Assembly (NCBI RefSeq): GCF_008315115.2
Contig: NC_050173.1
Coordinates: 31,322,792-31,386,791 of the forward strand
Source of the DNA: Sander lucioperca
Lineage: Eukaryota; Chordata; Actinopteri; Perciformes; Percidae
Length of the DNA stretch: 64,000 nt
Direction of reading: 5' to 3'
The notes under the pieces: generated by a model
The model's database searches: none
Told to the model about the DNA's origin: nothing
Seen by the model: the letters and a program-made list of their open reading frames with translations, nothing else
In this document: positions 13,383-25,300 of the stretch, one piece after another
Layout of the letters: each line of letters starts with the position of its first letter
Numbering within the stretch: position 1 is the first letter of the stretch
Translations under genes and position numbers: made by a program

Positions 13383-14672
13383 TAAGTAAGTAAGTATGTA
13401 AACTTTATTTATATAGCACCTATCACAGACAGAGTCACAAAGTGCTTTATATGCAGCAAGTTTAACAATTAAAAAAAAAAAAAATACAAAAAACATCATA
13501 CAAACATAAAAACAATGATAGCTCAGTCAAGTGAAAGCTTGTCTGAATAGGAGTGTCTTCAGCTGTTTTTTAAAAGAAACAATAGAATCGGCCACACATA
13601 GCGACAGGGGCAGGGCATTCCACAATTTGGGAGCAACTGCCTGAAAGGAGCGGTCTCCCCGAGTTTTAAGGCGGGTTTTAGGGACCATCAGGAGATTTTG
13701 ACCTGAGGAACGAAGCATGCGGAAAGAAGAGTAAGGGATATATCTGTGATATATTTAGGCATCTGTCCATGTAGTGCTCTAAAAGTTAAAACTACAATTT
13801 TATAATCAATTCTGTATTTTACTGGAAGCCAGTGGAGAGTAAACAAAATTGGGGTAATGTGTGCCCTTCTGTTTGTTCCTGTTAAAAGCCTGGCTGCTGC
13901 ATTTTGCACCAATTGAAGACGGCTCAGAGAAAATTTATTAAAACAAGTAAAAAGAGAATTACAGTAATCTAACCGTGAAGAAATAAAAGCATGAATGATC
14001 ATCTCCATGGTAACTTTGGGCAGTATTGTTCTCAATTTAGAGATATTTCTCAAATGATAAAAACAGTTTCTGACCAACTGTCTAGAATGACCATCCAAAG
14101 ACATCGATTGGTCGAACAAAACACCAAAGTTTCTTCGGCTCAACTGGACGGAGGAGTCCAAGGAACAGAGGTGTTGTTTAATTTGGGGTAGTTTTTGTTC
14201 TGGAGCAATGATCAAAGTTTCAGTCTTTTTTGTATTCAGTTGTAAATAATTGTTGTATAACCAAGTCTTAATGCATGACAGACATTCCAATAAATCAGTT
14301 AATTTACCAAACTCTGATTCTTTGAATGAGCAGTACAACTGAATATCATCAGCGTAAAAGTGATAAGACACATTATTAAAATTACGGATTATTTCACCAA
14401 GAGGGCTAATATACAACAGAAACAAAAGAGGACCTAAAACCGAACCCTGAGGAACTCCGTATAACAGAGGGGTCATTTCTGACAAAATGTTGTTAACAGA
14501 CACACAAAATGATCTATCACTCAGGTAAGAGGTGAACCATTTAAGAACAGACCCAGAAAACCCCATTTCATTGTGTAACCGATTCAACAATACTGTATGG
14601 TCCAATGTATCAAATGCAGACGATAGGTCAAGTAAAATCAACACAGTGTACTGTCCAGAGTCAGCAGCCATC
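13383..14672 (-). pseudogene. L2-clade LINE, 5'-truncated, reverse transcriptase with one frameshift
   Basis: The minus-strand frame 14671-13688 (327 codons) begins directly inside the RT palm. Motif A is LLDLSSAFDTLDH (residues 13-25), motif B GVPQGSVLGPLLF (72-84) and motif C YADD (106-109); the catalytic aspartates are all present. The C-terminal RT/linker follows with RAHITP and LHWLPVKYR. A one-base shift near 13740 moves the rest into the frame 13718-13527, which carries the family's closing segment (TRLKTRGDRSFQAVAPKLWN). The 3' UTR, at low coordinates, holds TTTATTTATATAGCACC and ends in an ACTT-type simple tail at about 13383-13400, as L2 elements do. The endonuclease and the first RT blocks are missing because of 5' truncation near 14672. 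Having only one frameshift and no stop within the catalytic part suggests a fairly recent insertion compared with the copy at 7.2 kb. Confidence 0.9.
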
Positions 14673-17600
14673 AGAATGTGCCAATGTGGCTGACTAGCAT
14701 GTTGGAAATGTTACTTCCCATTAGTACCGATGCGTCTCTGCTTCTTAGAGCCTGACCAGGCATCCACATCACGCAATGGGGCAGTTAAGCTCCTCTGCAG
14801 GTGCAATGGTTTTGGCTTACTTCAGATTACAGCCATTTTTAGAAGATCTTCTATGAAACCATGATTACATTACTGTAAATGAACTGTGACAACACTGAGT
14901 CCTACAGGCACCAACTAGGCTCAAACACATCAACCCCTTTACTTAAAATCAAAATAAAAAACCCTCCTTTTTCCTATAACTATGAATATGGAAACTACTA
15001 GCTAGGATTACTTGATGGAGTTTAATTCAAATACCTATCTTCTAGAATTATCTAATTACTACTTGTGTGTGAATAGCTCTAACTCAAAGACAGAATGATT
15101 GGATGAGAGGGTGTAATCTTGGTTTTCTAGGGTCTGGATTTGGGAGAAATTTGTTCATAATCACAACTATTGATCGGACTAAAAGCTGAGTCAGGTAATG
15201 CAACACTTTGCGATTGATGCAGTACACATTTAAAATCTATGAAATTTGAAAGTTTGAAGGACTTGAACATCAGCCCTGCACAATCCTACCTACATTCATT
15301 CACCTTGCTTTCTGGAAAGGGTGAATATGAGAAAAGGGTTTAGCTGTTGCTGCTGTTTCAAATTCATGTTTAAGTTTCCATTAATCTAATCTATGGCTTT
15401 TCTATTAGGCAGGATTGAATTCAGTGTGTGCATTAAAAATCACGCCTAGTGAAGCCTTACATTAGGTGCTATTTCCAATCCTTGTTAGAAGGGGAGAAGT
15501 TGCCGTGTCATAGTTTTTCTCCAAGGCCTTTTTCCCAATATTCTCATCTTTAAAATATCGCTGGGCTGGCAACTTTACTCCAAGACACCTTGAAGAGTGC
15601 AGCTGCCTCAAGCACACGTCTAATAGCCATCTGTATTAAACTTTATAAATCACTTAACCAATAAGCCTCTCTGTTGCTAATCTAAGTATAAAGTTGTGAG
15701 TCATCGACTAAAATAAAAATCCATAACAGATTTGTCTTCTTTCTGTGGAGAATGGATAAGCTGCCCCTCTGTTGTTCTAGTGGCCTTGTTGTGGGCTTAA
15801 CAAGCATCACCGCTTCTACACACACATGCCAACACGGACACGCACACTGCCAGACAACTCTCTTGACTATGAAGTGCTCTAATTAGTGTGGATAAACATT
15901 GGAGTTGATAACAGTATGCTTGTTTAAAGCTAATAGAGCTTCTTCTGTGATTGATCTGTTAGATCTGTTTGAGAAAAGGTCACAGAGAGGCCAAACCTGA
16001 CAGTTCTGGCAAGTGGAAGATGGATGACCAGTTTGTTGTACAGTCAGTGCCCAGTTTTACTACACAGGTAAAACACACAGGTGTTATCCGACTTAGCACA
16101 TGGTTAGAAATCACTGCTTATACTATGTTGCGTTGTGGAACACAACCCTGGTATATTTAAAGCTGGAATGAAATACATACGTGGCAATCCATGCAATAGT
16201 TGACAAAACAAACTAAAAAGGTTAACCTCCATGTGGCGCAAAATACACAGTCAGTATAGGCCTCCTCTTTTGCTAGCTGTTACATTCAGCAACATTTTAC
16301 GTATTTTACATACAAGTGTTTCTGACTAGATTGAACAGATGTGGCCCAGCCATTGCCTGTTGGTTTGGCAGGGCGTAGCGAGGCTTCATATGTCCAATTA
16401 AGAGTTCAAACACAACATTTTCAACCACGGAAAAGGGTTGGTCATCCATAATAAATTTACCATTTCTCTCTGTAATCAGTTTGGTTTTATTGCTGTCTGG
16501 AGGAAAATTCTCACGCTTCTTCAACGGTTCCAAAAATGGTGCTTCTGCTTTAAACATCACACTTGTTGCTTAAACAAGTGTATCATATTCATTTGCATGA
16601 TATTTATATTTTATCAAGTTTGTAGTTTTGAAGCTTCCAACACTCCCAAAAAGCAATTTTGCTTTATTACTTTTTTAACCGAAAATACACATGCATAGCT
16701 GGCAGATGTTGTGGTTACTTCGACAGGTCACAAGTTTACACAACATTTAAATGTATATTTGTCAATGGTTCATATTTAATATTAAACAAAGTGTCAGACA
16801 TCTGATCCATATGTTTGGCTAGATCGATGTAGATACAGAGTATCAGACTGGAATATCCCTAGTTATCGGTATCGTAATGATCTCTTGGGGTGCAAAAAAA
16901 AAAAAGATCCTGCCAAAATAAAGTTATTGGCGGTTGTTGCAGACTATACCACACTACCCCTACTACATCGACCCTACTAAGCCATGGGTCTTCCTCTGTG
17001 AATGCAGTCCCCGCACACATCACAAGAGGATAAGCAATAGAATAGCAATTAGATATTTGGCAAAAGGATACCATGGTTTTTCCCTGGTCATGGACTCAAT
17101 CGATGTTTCCTTTAGTGCGCCTGCTTCACTTTTACTTTGTGAAGAAAAACGAACTGCTCTACCAGAATATAAAAGCTACATTGTACGAAATTTGAAAGAA
17201 ACACTGTAGGTGGGTTTTAGATCAAATCCTGTAAACGATCAGAATTTAAGCTTGCTGATCAAATGCTTCTGACCACGAGTCAGTGTTTAGCACCAAAGAG
17301 GCACTTTTTCCATCATATAAGCCAGTGCAATTGTTCATCTGCTAGATTCTTCAGTGCAGTTAACATTTTGACCAGGCACCATTTTTTTTTTTGTCAAGCT
17401 CAAAATGCTTACAGCTTCATCACGGCAGGGCCTGCTAGATTGCATTGATTATTGCTGAGGGGAATCATATGGGGGAGACATGGGGGGAAAAAGAGAGGGG
17501 GGCAATGAATGAGGATAGCACTGGGAAAGAAAGTAAGATGTATATGTAAAAGAAGAGAAGAAAACACAGGAGAGACAGAAAAGAGTTACATAGAGAGTAA

Positions 17601-17751
17601 AACAGAGATAAGATGTGGAGGAGAGAGGAGAGAGCATCCTCTCTGTGGACGGGAAGGCTAATTCCAAACATGGAGCAGATTAAGTGCATGACACAAAATG
17701 CATGTTTATGAGGCACAACCCTGAGCTGAGGAACAATCTGCTTAAAAGGGA

Positions 17752-17752
<1 letters not shown>
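14673..17752. other. Non-coding DNA, no gene seen
   Basis: Several 60-90 codon frames exist, none with domain character. I looked for splice-flanked exons and inverted termini and found none I would defend. Confidence 0.55.

Positions 17753-17808
<56 letters not shown>
17753..17808. repeat. (CA)n microsatellite, about 56 bp
   Basis: Uninterrupted CA repeat. The poly-Cys-Val frame on the minus strand is an artefact of it. Confidence 0.98.
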
Positions 17809-17812
<4 letters not shown>

Positions 17813-18327
17813 TGGTAATATCAAACCCAGTTAAAACATCAAATTCCAAAAGGACTTATTAGTACTGCTGAATTAAAACACTTAATAATGTAGCTGTTTC
17901 TAGAGCACATTACAATGAAGGTATTACGTGATGACAGAACTAAACCAGCAACACTGTGATGTGGTTATGTTCATGACATTAGAGAAGAAATCAAATACAG
18001 ACATCAGGTATTAGATTAGAAACAACATACACCTGACCATACACAAACACAGACAGATGGTTACAGATTCTAATGTCCCTCTATAAAACAAACAAACCTC
18101 TTTACATGACACAACAAAATCATGTTTGTCATTTTGTGTGTATGAGTGAGAGGGAGAGAGGGTGAGCGAGGCACTAAGATTTCCCAGGGATTATATATCC
18201 ATAGTGCCATCTAGTGTCTGGAAAAACACACACAAATACACATGAGATTCCGTCTGCGATTATGCCACAGACACTAGAGTGTTTCTAATGTAAAGCCTTT
18301 ATATGCAACACATTACAGAATCTGACA
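17809..18327. other. Non-coding DNA, nothing seen
   Basis: Unique AT-rich sequence up to the TTAA target site of the piggyBac-like element. No motif reported. Confidence 0.55.
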
Positions 18328-18966
18328 TTAACCCTTTTGTGGTGTTCATATTTTTGTTACACAGCCAATGTTCCTGGGTCTGGTGGACCCACCACATTAT
18401 TAGGCTTTTAAATCAATACAGCCATAACAATTTATTTAAAAATACTTAACAGATGTTTACTTTAGCTCAATTACCAATGATATATACATCATTTATGGTT
18501 CATATTTGCCATTTACCACTGTGAGATCACATTTATGATCATTTTCGTTTTTTGTGAGAAAACAAGGAAATTCAATTATAAAAAAAGGAAAAAAAAATAG
18601 AAACAACTTTTAATCATTATCGGTGCTTATTTCTTATAACTTAATCAGAACAGGTGAAAGTGCTTGAAATGTAATAATTATGTAACTGTGTGGGAATAGC
18701 AGGTGCAGAAAGACAACATAGTTTCATAGCACCTACATTTAAATACACTCGGGTCCGATAGACCCGAACACCTCATATGTAATAGTTATGTGTAGGGGGG
18801 GGTGTACCATGTGCAGTCATTGAAAATAAGTTATTTTTATTATTCTACACAGAAAATGAGCCAAGGCCAATGAGTTTGAGTTAGAAGAACTAATAAATAG
18901 CATAATTTTTCTTTTAGCAAACATTAAAAATGGGTCCCACAGACCCAAACACCACACAAGGGTTAA
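18328..18966. mobile_element. piggyBac-like MITE flanked by TTAA
   Basis: A TTAA at 18328-18331 and another at 18963-18966 bracket 631 bp. The inner ends are inverted copies: CCCTTTTGTGGTGTT on the left and CCCTTGTGTGGTGTT on the reverse-complemented right. TTAA duplication plus C-rich short terminal repeats is the known signature of piggyBac-type transposition. No transposase is encoded, so it would have been moved in trans. A striking internal feature is three copies of a GGGTC-spacer-GACCC palindrome: GGGTCTGGTGGACCC near 18376, GGGTCCGATAGACCC near 18750 and GGGTCCCACAGACCC near 18931. These could be transposase-binding or hairpin-forming sites. Confidence 0.8.
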
Positions 18967-20399
18967 ATTAAGTCATTTTAAAAGTAACTATTCTCTTTAA
19001 GTCTTAATTTACCTACACACTTTTTTGTCAATTTACTGGACAACAAACTCTTGAGTATGGAGCAAGTGTACACAATATATGCTAAACTTCCATTAAAGTG
19101 TAAAAAAAAAATAAAAATGAGAAAGAATAGAGGTTCAAACCAAGGAGCAGAAAAACACTGGAGAACTGATATGGAGAGCAGCTGTAATGACTTCAAAGAG
19201 GGAGAGCCATCTGCAGAGGTTAAGTACATAACGCAAATAATGAATATATTAGTAAAATGATTCATAACATAACTTATGAATCAATCATAAATGTACTCAT
19301 TACAGTATATCAGTAATTACATCTTGTTATTTGATCTATGTGTGGTAATGATAATTTAACTGATCATTTATTCTTATTAGTTATGGGTGTTGTTTAAATA
19401 TTTTAGAGCCGTCTGCCTTAAATGGAAAAGTAGAAAAATGTGTAATGAGTCTGACATCATTTAGTTGATAAATTTGTACTTCATCTCATAAAATACAGAA
19501 GCAAATGTAAAAACCTTCATAAACAAGATGTATGTTGGATGATGGAATCAAAGTTTACTTCACTATTTTGTTTGATGTTAAAAAATAATAATAAAAACTC
19601 ACTGTTTAAACACCTTCATAGGAACAGAAGTACAGTTGAATAAAACATCCTGGGACAGAGGAACGATTTCTAGCTACACTAGGGACCATGAAAAATGTAT
19701 TTCCAATTACATTTGGACATGGTACTGTCAGATATTCCCAAATCGTTATATAATATTTTTGTCACTGTGACAGGAATCAGGAATGTTACTGTCAACCTAC
19801 ATTTCAGAGCCATGTATCAAAATAGAACACTTCCTCTGATGCCACACACACACACACACACACACACACTTTGTTGCATACTACAGTATGCATTAGACAA
19901 AAAGATAAACATGTCACCTACAGCAGTACAAAGAAAATACATAGTCCTGATCGCGCAGCGAGACCGACAACATGGTCGATGTTCTGCTCTATTGTACTGC
20001 AGTATTGAACAGCAGTGACATAGGAGCTGTTGTTGCTGGTGCTACTGAAATTCAATATACTCCAACTGGCAGGGGCCATGTCCTGCGAAATCCATTATGA
20101 AACAGGCCTCTACTTAGGAGTACAAAGGCCCCATCTTTGCATGTTTGTGAGTGTGTGTACAGTGTAATTGCTGATAATATTGAGCTCATGGGAGCACACA
20201 ATGTGTACCAAACTGTACCCGTCTTCCTATCAGTGTCATCCCTGCTCGTCTGCTTCTCCCTCCATCTGTTTCATCTCTCTGCTGTCCTCCAGGCTGCATC
20301 ACTCTCAAGTGTCTGATCCACTCTACTTCATCAGTCCCTTCAGGATTCAAATGACTTTAATGGCAAAACTGTTTTCAGCAAAATTAAATTGCACCTACT
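18967..20399. other. Non-coding DNA, no gene seen
   Basis: Contains a short CA repeat at 19843-19869. The frames of 95-107 codons here have no domain and one includes the CA tract. No other feature. Confidence 0.55.
19843..19869. repeat. (CA)n microsatellite, short
   Basis: About 27 bp of uninterrupted CA repeat. Confidence 0.95.
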
Positions 20400-21336
20400 G
20401 TTTAAAGTGTAACTCTTGCCAAAATGCAACCTAGGGTCTTTTTGTGAATGTACCCGAGTTAAACTTTTGTTTAAAAGCATAATTAGGACGGAAACGGCAC
20501 TTTTAAGATTTACCGTAGTCTCGTTTTCGGTCAAATGGCCTTTTGAATGGGAGAGCTAGGGGCACTACTATGATCGCATCAAAATAGCTATTTTTAAAAC
20601 ACTAAGAAGGCTCGACACAACATGAAACTTTGCTCGAAGTATCACCAGGGGCTCTACACATGAACTCAAGCATTGAGAACATTGTTTGTGTACACAGAGT
20701 TCACTAAAAAGAACAGTACAGTAACAGAACAGTAACAACTCACTTTAGCTGTTGGTTTTTCTGGTCGCCGTCCATCTTGTCAGTCAGAAAGTGTCGATCT
20801 CCGAATTGCGAATGAACGGACTCCATAGGAGGAAATGTAATTCTTATATGAGGCTCCTTTTTCAACTACAAGGTCAATATTGTGTTTCACTAACGACAAA
20901 ACAACAAATTATCCGTGCATTTATATGGAACTAAGCTTTAGGAGCTTTCCATCTTTACTCTCCTCCCTGTTACGTTGCATTCGGAGATCAACTCTTTTTG
21001 ACTGGCTCGATAGACGGCGACCGGAAAAACAGCTACAGTGAGTTGCTTAAAACCTTTCTTTTTAGTAAACTCTGTGTACACAAACAATGTTCTCAATGCT
21101 GGAGTTCATGTGTAGAGACCCTGGTGATACTTGGAGCAAAGTTTCATGTTGTGTCGAGCCTTCTTAGTGTTTTAAAAATAGCAATTTTGATGCAATCATA
21201 GTAGTGCCCCTAGCACTCCCATTCAAAAGACCATTTGACCGAAAACGAGAATATGGTAAATCTTAAAAGTCCTAATTATGCTTTTAAACGAAAGTTTGAC
21301 TTGGGTACATTCACAAAAAGAGAGTTACGTTTTAAG
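20400..21336. mobile_element. Foldback element with two arms of about 400 bp
   Basis: The segment from about 20400 to 20810 is repeated in reverse complement at about 20985-21336. Landmarks occur in mirror order: TTTTTGTGAATGTACCC, TTTAAAAGCATAATTAGGAC, CTCGTTTTCGGTCAAATGG, TAGGGGCACTACTATGAT, GGCTCGACACAACATGAAA and GTTTGTGTACACAGAGTT. The loop of roughly 175 bp is unique. The left terminus has an extra block of about 21 bp (TGCCAAAATGCAACCTAGGG) that is deleted from the right terminus. No coding capacity. The structure fits a non-autonomous foldback DNA element of a dispersed family; the ends read TTTAAAGTGTAACTCT and CTTAAAACGTAACTCT. Short frames on both arms are antisense copies of each other. 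Confidence 0.85.
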
Positions 21337-22159
21337 GCCTGTTATGAGATTATAGTTATCTCAGATCTTTCCTGGTATAAAAACTCCCACTTCTTTATAG
21401 ACTTGATTTTCATCACATTAATTACAGTATTCGTCCATGAATATATACTTAAAGATAAGGAAATATATGTCATGGAAAGGTAATTGACAAGTTGCTATTA
21501 ATGGGCATCTATACAGTAGGTTAGCCATAGGGGCACACTCATTTTCAGCCCCGGAGATTCATGCCTTAGACTGGCCCACTCTACTTCACTCCTTGACTAT
21601 ATTAAAATAATGCAATAGCGCACTGTTCTCTATAGCCTTGTAATTCAGTGTATTTTTGTATACTATCACCATTTCCAATTCAGTGCAAATAAGCGTTGCT
21701 TCACAATAGATTTATTAAAAAAGTTAACATCTTTACAACAACACAATGTTTAAAAATATCAGAATCTAGTTTTTTGTGCAAATAAGTGTTCATACCCAAA
21801 CCTTGAAATAAAATAAAATAAAATAAAAAGACAAAAAGAATAAAATAAATGTATTTCACTTTCTAATGACACCATCATCTATTTTTTCCTTTGTATAATA
21901 TTTTATATAATGTTCTATTCCCTTTCAGTCATGGGCTATTACTAACCTACTTTTGATAATAAAAAGCATAATGGGTCACTATGGGCATAGAAAGCGGTTA
22001 TATTGTAACTAATCTGATCATGTTTGCTTGTTCACATACTGTGGTACAACAGCTTATGTGCCTTCCACACTGACAGCAGCTATCCCTTGCACACAACTGG
22101 CTCTGCTTCTGACACTAAATCACATTTTAAAAATTGTCATAATTCTCAGCACAAATTTC
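21337..22159. other. Non-coding DNA, no gene seen
   Basis: Includes an (AAATA)n tract at 21806-21829. An apparent extension of the LINE reading frame to 22024 falls in this unique DNA and is a chance open stretch. Confidence 0.55.
21806..21829. repeat. (AAATA)n microsatellite
   Basis: Five tandem AAATA units. Confidence 0.9.
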
Positions 22160-23673
22160 CCTTTTTTACAAAGGTTGCTGAGGTAGTTAAACAACTCCAC
22201 AGTGGCAAAGCCCCAGGGATTGATGAGATCCGTCCAGAAATGCTTAAAGCTCTGGGTGTGGAGGGGTTGTCTTGGTTGACACGCCTCTTCAACATTGCGT
22301 GGAAGTCGGGGACGGTGCCTAAGGAGTGGCAGACCGGGGTGGTGGTTCCCCTTTTCAAAAAGGGGGACCAGAGGGTGTGTGCCAATTACAGGGGTATCAC
22401 CCTTCTCAGCCTCCCTGGTAAAGTCTACTCCAAGGTGCTGGAAAGGAGGGTTCGGTCGATAGTCGAACCTCAGGTTGAAGAGGAACAATGCGGATTCCGT
22501 CCTGGTCGTGGAACAACGGACCAGATCTTTACTCTCGCAAGGATCCTGGAGGGAGCCTGGGAGTATGCCCAACCAGTCTACATGTGCTTTGTGGATCTGG
22601 AGAAGGCGTATGACCGGGTCCCCCGGGAGATACTGTGGGAGGTGCTGCGGGAGTATGGGGTGAGGGGGTCCCTTCTCAGGGCCATCCAATCTCTGTACGA
22701 CCAAAGCGAGAGCTGTGTCCGGGTTCTCGGCAGTAAGTCGGACTCGTTTCAGGTGAGAGTTGGCCTCCGCCAGGGCTGCGCTTTGTCACCAATCCTGTTT
22801 GTAGTATTTATGGACAGGATATCGAGGCGTAGTCGGGGTGGAGAGGGGTTGCAGTTTGGTGAGCTGGGGATCTCATCGCTGCTTTTTGCGGATGATGTGG
22901 TCCTGATGGCATCGTCGGCCTGTGACCTTCAGCACTCACTGGATCGGTTCGCAGCCGAGTGTGAAGCGGCTGGGATGAGGATCAGCACCTCTAAATCTGA
23001 GGCCATGGTTCTCAGCAGGAAACCGATGGAGTGCCTTCTAAAGGTAGGGAATGAGTCTTTACCCCAAGTGAAGGAGTTCAAGTACCTTGGAGTCTTGTTC
23101 GCGAGTGAGGGGACAATGGAGCGGGAGATTGGTCGGAGAATCGGCGCAGCGGGTGCGGTATTACACTCAATTTATCGCACCGTTGTGACGAAAAGAGAGC
23201 TGAGCCAGAAGGCAAAGCTCTCAATCTACCGGTCAGTTTTCGTTCCTACCCTCACCTATGGTCATGAAGGCTGGGTCATGACCGAAAGAACGAGATCCAG
23301 GGTACAAGCGGCCGAAATGGGTTTCCTCAGGAGGGTGGCTGGCGTCTCCCTTAGAGATAGGGTGAGAAGCTCAGTCATCCGTGAGGAGCTCGGAGTAGAG
23401 CCGATGCTCCTTCGCATCGAAAGGAGCCAGTTGAGGTGGTTCGGGCATCTGGTAAGGATGCCCCCTGGGCGCCTCCCTAGGGAGATGTTCCAGGCACGTC
23501 CAGCTGGGAGGAGGCCTCGGGGAAGACCCAGGACTAGGTGGAGGGATTATATCTCCAACCTGGCCTGGGAACGCCTCGGGATCCCCCAGTCGGAGCTGGT
23601 TAATGTGGCTCGGGAAAGGGAAGTTTGGGGTCCCCTGCTGGAGCTGCTACCCCCGCGACCCGTTACCGGATAA
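22024..23673 (+). CDS. Reverse transcriptase of an RTE-clade LINE (partial ORF2)
   Basis: Encodes the RT half of a LINE polyprotein, which would copy the element's RNA at a nicked target site. The open frame is 549 codons, but only about residue 49 onward is LINE; the first 48 codons are unrelated flanking DNA and the ATG at 22024 is incidental. RT blocks occur in order: GKAPGIDEIRPE (about 61-72), YRGITLLS (122-129), CGFRPGRGTTDQ (156-167), motif A FVDLEKAYDRVP (189-200), motif B GLRQGCALSPILF (247-259), motif C LLFADDVVLMA (286-296) and the thumb-side FKYLGVLF block. After the RT come LTYGHEGWVMTE, a QLRWFGHLVRMP block and a basic RRPRGRPRTRW segment, all typical of RTE ORF2 C-termini. All catalytic aspartates are intact. 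The endonuclease domain is absent. Expression as a protein is doubtful because no element promoter remains. Confidence 0.88.
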   Translation: MLVHILWYNSLCAFHTDSSYPLHTTGSASDTKSHFKNCHNSQHKFPFFTKVAEVVKQLHSGKAPGIDEIRPEMLKALGVEGLSWLTRLFNIAWKSGTVPKEWQTGVVVPLFKKGDQRVCANYRGITLLSLPGKVYSKVLERRVRSIVEPQVEEEQCGFRPGRGTTDQIFTLARILEGAWEYAQPVYMCFVDLEKAYDRVPREILWEVLREYGVRGSLLRAIQSLYDQSESCVRVLGSKSDSFQVRVGLRQGCALSPILFVVFMDRISRRSRGGEGLQFGELGISSLLFADDVVLMASSACDLQHSLDRFAAECEAAGMRISTSKSEAMVLSRKPMECLLKVGNESLPQVKEFKYLGVLFASEGTMEREIGRRIGAAGAVLHSIYRTVVTKRELSQKAKLSIYRSVFVPTLTYGHEGWVMTERTRSRVQAAEMGFLRRVAGVSLRDRVRSSVIREELGVEPMLLRIERSQLRWFGHLVRMPPGRLPREMFQARPAGRRPRGRPRTRWRDYISNLAWERLGIPQSELVNVAREREVWGPLLELLPPRPVTG

Positions 23674-23697
23674 GCGGAAGAAGATGGATGGATGGAC
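22160..23697 (+). mobile_element. RTE-clade (Rex3-like) LINE, 5'-truncated, young copy
   Basis: The element starts abruptly inside the linker upstream of the RT (first family-like residues VAEVVKQLHSGKAPG) and ends at the simple tail after GGAAGAAGATGGATGGATGGA-type repeats, GATG being the tail unit known from Rex3/RTE elements. It contains one unbroken reading frame, listed separately. It lacks the apurinic endonuclease half, so it cannot mobilise itself. Its lack of stops, compared with the shredded relic of the same family at 2.7 kb, implies a recent insertion. Confidence 0.88.
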
Positions 23698-25300
23698 AAA
23701 GCTTTCTCAAGTCTCAAAATGAAGTCACCTTTAACCAGACTGCCCTCTGCAGTGGGCTGCATGAATGAATGGTGGGCTGCAAGAAAAAAAATAGACCTAA
23801 ATAAATAAAAAGAGTGGGCTGCGAGTGCAGGCAGCCTATGGACAGCATCCATGATATATTTCAACTATGATTTCAACCCTGTACCATGACTGATTCTCCC
23901 GGTGCTCCCTATTAGCCAATCCGGGCCTGGTTAGCCATGTTAGGTAGACATTACCATTACTGATATCAGCCTCATAATTTGACTCTGCTAAAAAAGGGCT
24001 TCTTTAGATACAAAGCCCTTCTTTATGGTGTCTCTTCAATCATGAGCTGGAACCCAAAATGGGTCACAGAGATGTTTATTGGTGAATCTTATTTAAAAAA
24101 AAAAAAAAAAACTTGATTATCTAGCTAAGAATTGGCTGAATTTTTGTTTTTGCCGTAAGCTCTAAACCAATTTCTTCCTCCCCCCCTTTTGTGCAGTTTC
24201 CTAGAGCATCTTGAAAGAGATTTCGGGAAAAGTCATTAATTATTAGCATCTCCCTTGTCAGGACAGTTCTGTGTGAGATATAGAGAATAGGTCTACATCT
24301 CTTGTGCTTTGGCAGTGATTGGTAAACACAAAAAAGCTACCCTAATTCAAGAATAAAAATAACTCATCAGGGATATTTCAAACCGTCACTGTAAGAAACT
24401 GAGGCAAAAACATGCTTCAAAAGAAGCTGGTGAGGAGATGTTGGAAAACATCATCTGAAATATTACATCAACATTTCATGCCCAGGGAGGCTGCGAACAA
24501 CTGCAAACTATTAGAAAAAGGAGCAAATACTGGGAGGCAAATCTGTTTTGATCCAATCAGGTTGATTCAACTTGATATGAACTGAAACTTCAAACTCTGT
24601 TAAGTCTTTTGTAACAAGCAACTCATATGACCAATATGTTCCTAAGAAAGAAATTGTGTATTTTTAAAACACAGATACACATTCAGCCTCTTGTAGAGTA
24701 TACAGTATAGGCTTTTTACAAATTCTGTAAATTACCCTGATGAAGGCCCTGTGCCAAAATATGTAAGGGAAAAAAAAGATTCTTCCAGTGTTGCTGAGTT
24801 GTTTTTTCATATTCTGTCTTTTGATACTTGAACACCTATAGTAGTTGCCTGGTGTAGTAGCAACACGCTCCCCCTACAAGGTTATACACACAAAATAAGG
24901 AGCAAGATTATTTGAGCAATTTATGTTTGGTTATATATGAGACTTGTGGAATGGGCTCCTCATCCCCTGGAGTAGAACAGCCATATATTCTCTCCAGCAC
25001 TTTTTTTCGCCAGCAGTGTTATCCCCATTGTTACCTAAGGTTAGCAAGCTAAGGCCGTTGAATTGTTGCCTAGCAAAGGGAATTAACACTCCATGTGCCC
25101 TTTCAGGTCCTGTTCTCTTTGATGTGAGCAGTTTAAGTTAATTATCTTATCACAATTAATTCATTTAGGCAAATGTCAGGGCCAGACATGGTCACTGTGA
25201 AAAAATCCTCCTCAGTCACTGATTAGTTTAAGCTTAATTCAAAATCCAAAAGTGTCTTCTCTACCCAGACAAAGCTTGATTTACTATAGATGGCCAATCC
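23698..25300. other. Non-coding DNA, no gene seen
   Basis: AT-rich unique sequence with short A-tracts (for example around 24090). No supported frame, repeat boundary or RNA gene. Confidence 0.55.

Noticed and set aside
22120..22704. 194-codon frame on the minus strand
   Set aside because: It is the antisense of the RTE reverse transcriptase frame, which has clear RT motifs on the plus strand.
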